Of a stretch of 64,000 bases of DNA, positions 61,405 to 64,000 are shown piece by piece. Source of the stretch: UBA1672 sp964587815. Its GTDB lineage: Bacteria > Pseudomonadota > Alphaproteobacteria > Micavibrionales > Micavibrionaceae. Location of the stretch: positions 1-64,000 of the forward strand of contig CAZPMH010000004.1 in NCBI GenBank assembly GCA_964587815.1. Reading direction: 5' to 3'. Below the pieces are notes generated by a model that saw only the letters and a program-made list of their open reading frames with translations, did no database searches and had not been told where the DNA came from. Numbering within the stretch: position 1 is the stretch's first letter; the number at the start of each line of letters is the position of its first letter. The position numbers and the translations under genes are program-made.

Positions 61405-62555
61405 GTTCTGTTTCCTGAAGCTCTTTTTCGGATATATTCTTTGGCGTAATCCTGTAAGGACTGAACATCTCCGGATGATTTTGATTCAAAAAGATTTTGT
61501 TTCTGCGGCGCTGATGCTGCGCGATCGGATGGGATAGAGCGATGTTGAGGCACTGAAAACTGATCTTCCGTTTTTGTCTTCGGAAACACTTTCGGTGCAA
61601 TCAACCGCGCCAACTGCTCGGCGTCCAAATGTCTTAAACCCTTGGCCACCTTCGGTGTATCGCTCACGTCGCAGAAATTAAGCTGCCCCTGATAGGCCGC
61701 AGCAAACAAACTGCCCAAACGGCGTGCAATATCAACGCGCGTGCCCAAAATATCGCGCACACCAAGCGTTGCAAAAATACGAGCAATCTCCCCCGCTTCA
61801 TCGACATCAATGCCCGCCGGCATAACCAAAACAGGTCGCGCATCACAGGCCGCAACGATCCGCGCGACATTGCGAATATCATTTTTATCAAACGGGTTCA
61901 GCCCCGATGTATCCACAAGAACCTGATCCTTCTCCGCGCTCAACTTCTCTGCAATCGCGCGCAATTCTTTATGATCTTTTGCCTTGTGCAATGTAATACC
62001 CATCAGCGAGGTAAATGCCTGCAACTGCTCCACACCGCCTGCGCGCACCGTGTCGGTGGTCACCACGCCAACATTAAGGCCGCGCATCGTACTACGCGCT
62101 GCCATCTTGGCAACGGCAAGGGTTTTCCCGGATCCTGGCGGCCCGACCATAATAACGGGCTTGTTATATGCATCCACGGGAAGAGGGGAGAAGGAGAAAA
62201 ACTGTTCAATTGATTCAATCAGCGCCGTGCCAAGGTCGTCATATCCCATGATTGTCGTGCAAGACACCAAGTGATCCATCACATCTTCTGGTACATGATG
62301 GCGAATTAAAATCTCTGTCAGCTCTTCCGCAACTGCATCATGATCCTGCTCATCATCATATTGCAGCCATTCATCATGCTCTGAAACACCATCATCACCA
62401 ATCTCGAACGCAGGGCCGACGGCGGCCATCACGCGCACGGTCGACGTGGAACGATCTTCTTCTGTTCCTACAATAATTGCTTCATCTCCGAGGGTTTCCC
62501 GAATCATCTGCATTGCCTCTGTCATAGTTTTGGCATGGAATGTTTTTAGCCGCAT
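61401..62555 (-). CDS. flhF: Flagellar SRP-like GTPase FlhF
   Basis: 384-aa SRP-type GTPase placing the flagellum at the pole. N-terminal basic/variable region MRLKTFHAKTMTEAMQMIRE, then a short N domain and the G domain with VIMVGPPGSGKTLAVAKMAA, VVTTDTVRAGGVEQLQAFTS, VLVDTSGLNPFDKN and a late GTRVDIARRLGSLFAAAYQ segment where the TKxD motif usually lies. A disordered tail of about 60 residues follows, which is unusual. Divergent from the 62701 gene. Confidence 0.93.
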   Translation of the reverse strand: MRLKTFHAKTMTEAMQMIRETLGDEAIIVGTEEDRSTSTVRVMAAVGPAFEIGDDGVSEHDEWLQYDDEQDHDAVAEELTEILIRHHVPEDVMDHLVSCTTIMGYDDLGTALIESIEQFFSFSPLPVDAYNKPVIMVGPPGSGKTLAVAKMAARSTMRGLNVGVVTTDTVRAGGVEQLQAFTSLMGITLHKAKDHKELRAIAEKLSAEKDQVLVDTSGLNPFDKNDIRNVARIVAACDARPVLVMPAGIDVDEAGEIARIFATLGVRDILGTRVDIARRLGSLFAAAYQGQLNFCDVSDTPKVAKGLRHLDAEQLARLIAPKVFPKTKTEDQFSVPQHRSIPSDRAASAPQKQNLFESKSSGDVQSLQDYAKEYIRKRASGNRT

Positions 62556-62582
62556 GGAAGGATAATACCCGAATCAAAATTA

Positions 62583-62610
62583 AGTATATGATGTCTTATT
62601 GACATATACT
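62583..62610. promoter_or_regulatory. Inverted repeat in the flhF/62701 intergenic region
   Basis: AGTATATG (62583-62590) and CATATACT (62603-62610), perfect 8-bp arms around a 12-bp centre that also carries GTC/GAC. Located 28 bp from the flhF start and 90 bp from the 62701 start; suits a dimeric regulator. A TTGACA (62599-62604) overlaps the second arm but lacks a good -10. Confidence 0.45.
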
Positions 62611-62700
62611 AGAGCCTAAGCGCAAAAAAATGCTACAGTGTTTATTAATTTCGTGTACCCTAGCATAAATTTAACAGATTCGTAGAGGCAAGTTCATAAA

Positions 62701-63288
62701 ATGACAAAAAAATTCACAGTTCTACTCCTTGGTGCCGCGGTCACGCTCGTTGGCGCTGTTCCTGCATTTGCACAAGATGGCAGATTAACACAAGAGAGCG
62801 TGAAAGCGTTGTACAATAAGGGAATTCAAATGCGTGACAGCAGCGCAGAGGATTACGTGAAATATCTTGAAGAAAACATGATGGATGATATTAAAATTGT
62901 CCTTGATGTTGAGATGCAAACCGACGGGGTTAAAGGCCCAAGACAAACCCAGACCCTCAATAAAAGAGGGATGATCGAATCCTCAAAGGGCGGCTTTAAT
63001 CCGAATAATCAGTATGATCAAGAAATCATAAGCATTACAATTTCACCGGACGGTCAAACCGCGACCATCAAGGACGAAACGGACGCAAAAATCTTTGCTG
63101 AGCTTCCCGGGCCATCAGGTCAGATCAATCTTCAAATGGACCAAAACGTGCTGTGTGAAATCAAAATGGTAAACAGCGGCGGCGGCCAGCCAAAGCTAAG
63201 CGATACGGCCTGTAACATTGACACGGAAGTTGTCGGTGACGCAACGGCCATTCAAATTATGAAGTCACAGCTTCAGCAAGCACGCTAA
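62701..63288 (+). CDS. Exported protein, unknown (195 aa)
   Basis: Clear signal peptide MTKKFTVLLLGAAVTLVGAV with cleavage after PAFA. The mature part is helix then beta (DSSAEDYVKYLEENMMDDIK, ISITISPDGQTATIKDETDA, NLQMDQNVLCEIKMV) with a pair of cysteines (CEIK and TACNID) that could form a disulfide. Resembles small periplasmic NTF2-like proteins in overall build but no family is certain. Divergent from flhF, convergent with flhA. Confidence 0.8.
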   Translation: MTKKFTVLLLGAAVTLVGAVPAFAQDGRLTQESVKALYNKGIQMRDSSAEDYVKYLEENMMDDIKIVLDVEMQTDGVKGPRQTQTLNKRGMIESSKGGFNPNNQYDQEIISITISPDGQTATIKDETDAKIFAELPGPSGQINLQMDQNVLCEIKMVNSGGGQPKLSDTACNIDTEVVGDATAIQIMKSQLQQAR

Positions 63289-63304
63289 ACATAACAAAAT
63301 GTCT

Positions 63305-63352
63305 AAAACCGCCGCGATATGTTTGAACAATCAAACTTGTCCGGCGGTTTTT
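63305..63352. terminator. Bidirectional terminator overlapping the flhA stop
   Basis: Long hairpin: ACCGCCG (63308-63314) with CGGCGGT (63342-63348), plus inner GTTTGA (63321-63326) with TCAAAC (63331-63336). TTTTTA follows on the + strand and TTTTAGAC on the minus strand. The flhA TGA (63331-63333) sits within the inner stem. Confidence 0.75.
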
Positions 63353-64000
63353 ATACGCGCCTTCGGGTGCACCTCATTTTGAGACATCACAATCGTTTGC
63401 GGCCTGAACCGTTCAATAACGGAGCGCACATAGGGGCGAATACCGGGGGATGAAAGCAAAACGGGCGAGACCCCTTGCTGTGATAGCGCATCATATTGAT
63501 CGCGCACGGCAACGATAAATTCTTGCAGCCTGCTCGGTGGCATAGCCAATTGCTTATCTTCGCCATCACCAACCAAAGCCTCAGCAAAGGCCTGTTCCCA
63601 TTCGGGTGAAAGCGTGAGCAACACCAAAACACCCGACGCATCGGCATTCGCATCACAAAGCTGACGCGCCAAACGGGAGCGGACATGCTCGGTAATCCGC
63701 CCGATATTTTTAGTATAAACAGCCGCCTCCGAAACGCCCTCCAAAATTGTAGGTAGGTCACGCACGGAAATACGCTCCGATAAAAGATTTTGCAAAATGC
63801 GCTGTAAACTGCTGACGCTGATTTGACCCGGAATAACATCAGCAACTAATTTCTGATAATCCTGCGGCAATTCGTTCAGTAGCTTTTGTGTCTCGGTATA
63901 ATTCAGCAAATCCGACATATTATCTTTAATCAGCTCAGTGATATGCGTGGTGATAACCGTCGGCGCATCAACCACTGTGTAGCCTTTGAAATGCGCTTCT
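63331..64000 (-). CDS. flhA: Flagellar export gate protein FlhA, 5' end outside window
   Basis: C-terminal cytoplasmic domain of FlhA, about 222 residues visible. The frame is open to the window edge (HFKGYTVVDAPTVITTHITE) and has the family motifs LLNELPQDYQKLVADVIPGQ, SVSSLQRILQNLLSERISVR, DLPTILEGVSE and SPVLLSSPGIRPYVRSVIER. The membrane part and start lie beyond 64000. Docks export substrates and chaperones; fits next to flhF/flhG and fliI/fliJ. Confidence 0.95.
   Translation of the reverse strand, partial: EAHFKGYTVVDAPTVITTHITELIKDNMSDLLNYTETQKLLNELPQDYQKLVADVIPGQISVSSLQRILQNLLSERISVRDLPTILEGVSEAAVYTKNIGRITEHVRSRLARQLCDANADASGVLVLLTLSPEWEQAFAEALVGDGEDKQLAMPPSRLQEFIVAVRDQYDALSQQGVSPVLLSSPGIRPYVRSVIERFRPQTIVMSQNEVHPKARIKTAGQV

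Overview
The window looks like a chromosomal contig of a flagellated, Gram-negative alphaproteobacterium of moderate GC content. Three things point there. A CtrA orthologue is divergent from fliI, a ChpT-type histidine phosphotransferase sits in a chemotaxis-like locus, and there are kdsB (KDO lipopolysaccharide) and flhF/flhG/flhA genes of the polar-flagellum type. A Micavibrio-like lineage fits the mix, but that is inference. Three runs of exactly 100 N (5346-5445, 20643-20742, 34146-34245) are scaffold gaps of unknown true length and cut three coding regions.

Layout. 1-1691: lepA (3' end outside). 1901-2317: a small membrane protein. 2497-10760: a minus-strand run of five unrecognised genes, made of a 756-aa protein with internal repeats, a giant protein of more than 1500 aa with a PDTTTPA repeat, two related small proteins and a 70-aa protein, closed by a good terminator. 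This is the least explained part of the window. 11008-18622: purH, then cheR-cheY-cheA(short)-chpT, then phosphohexomutase, galU and a small membrane protein. 18728-30892: mixed housekeeping genes (Xaa-Pro aminopeptidase, rpsU, yejF, argH, OsmC-type protein, PiT-type transporter, a PhnA-domain protein) with several unknowns. 30912-40561: arginine genes argG, argF, argD, argB, argC, interleaved with a PLP sulfur-amino-acid enzyme, a DUF805 membrane protein, an unknown and a P-loop NTPase. 40795-50036: M20 amidohydrolase and the Yej-type peptide importer (yejE, yejB, yejA), interrupted by an MFS gene, a TPR-like gene, a histidine phosphatase and kdsB. 50121-56772: pyrD, pgsA, two EEP-family hydrolases and ctrA. 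56969-64000: flagellar genes fliI, fliJ, a FliK-like gene, flhG, flhF and flhA (partial).

The genes form recognisable pathways: arginine synthesis from acetylglutamate (argB, C, D, F, G, H present; no argA, argJ or clear argE seen), purine and pyrimidine steps (purH, pyrD), sugar-nucleotide supply (phosphohexomutase, galU, kdsB), a peptide importer split over two loci, and flagellar export and placement under probable CtrA control.

The most interesting observations are these. (1) A two-gene cassette (52881-54991) lies between 67-bp near-identical direct repeats that duplicate the 3' end of an EEP hydrolase gene. (2) The five-gene unknown operon. (3) A P-loop NTPase heads the arginine operon. 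(4) ArgD carries a Cys-rich insertion. (5) A CheA-like kinase lacking the CheW-like domain sits next to chpT. (6) Five TTAA boxes phased at about 10 bp lie between ctrA and fliI. (7) The apparent fusion of ornithine carbamoyltransferase to a PLP enzyme is an assembly-gap artefact.
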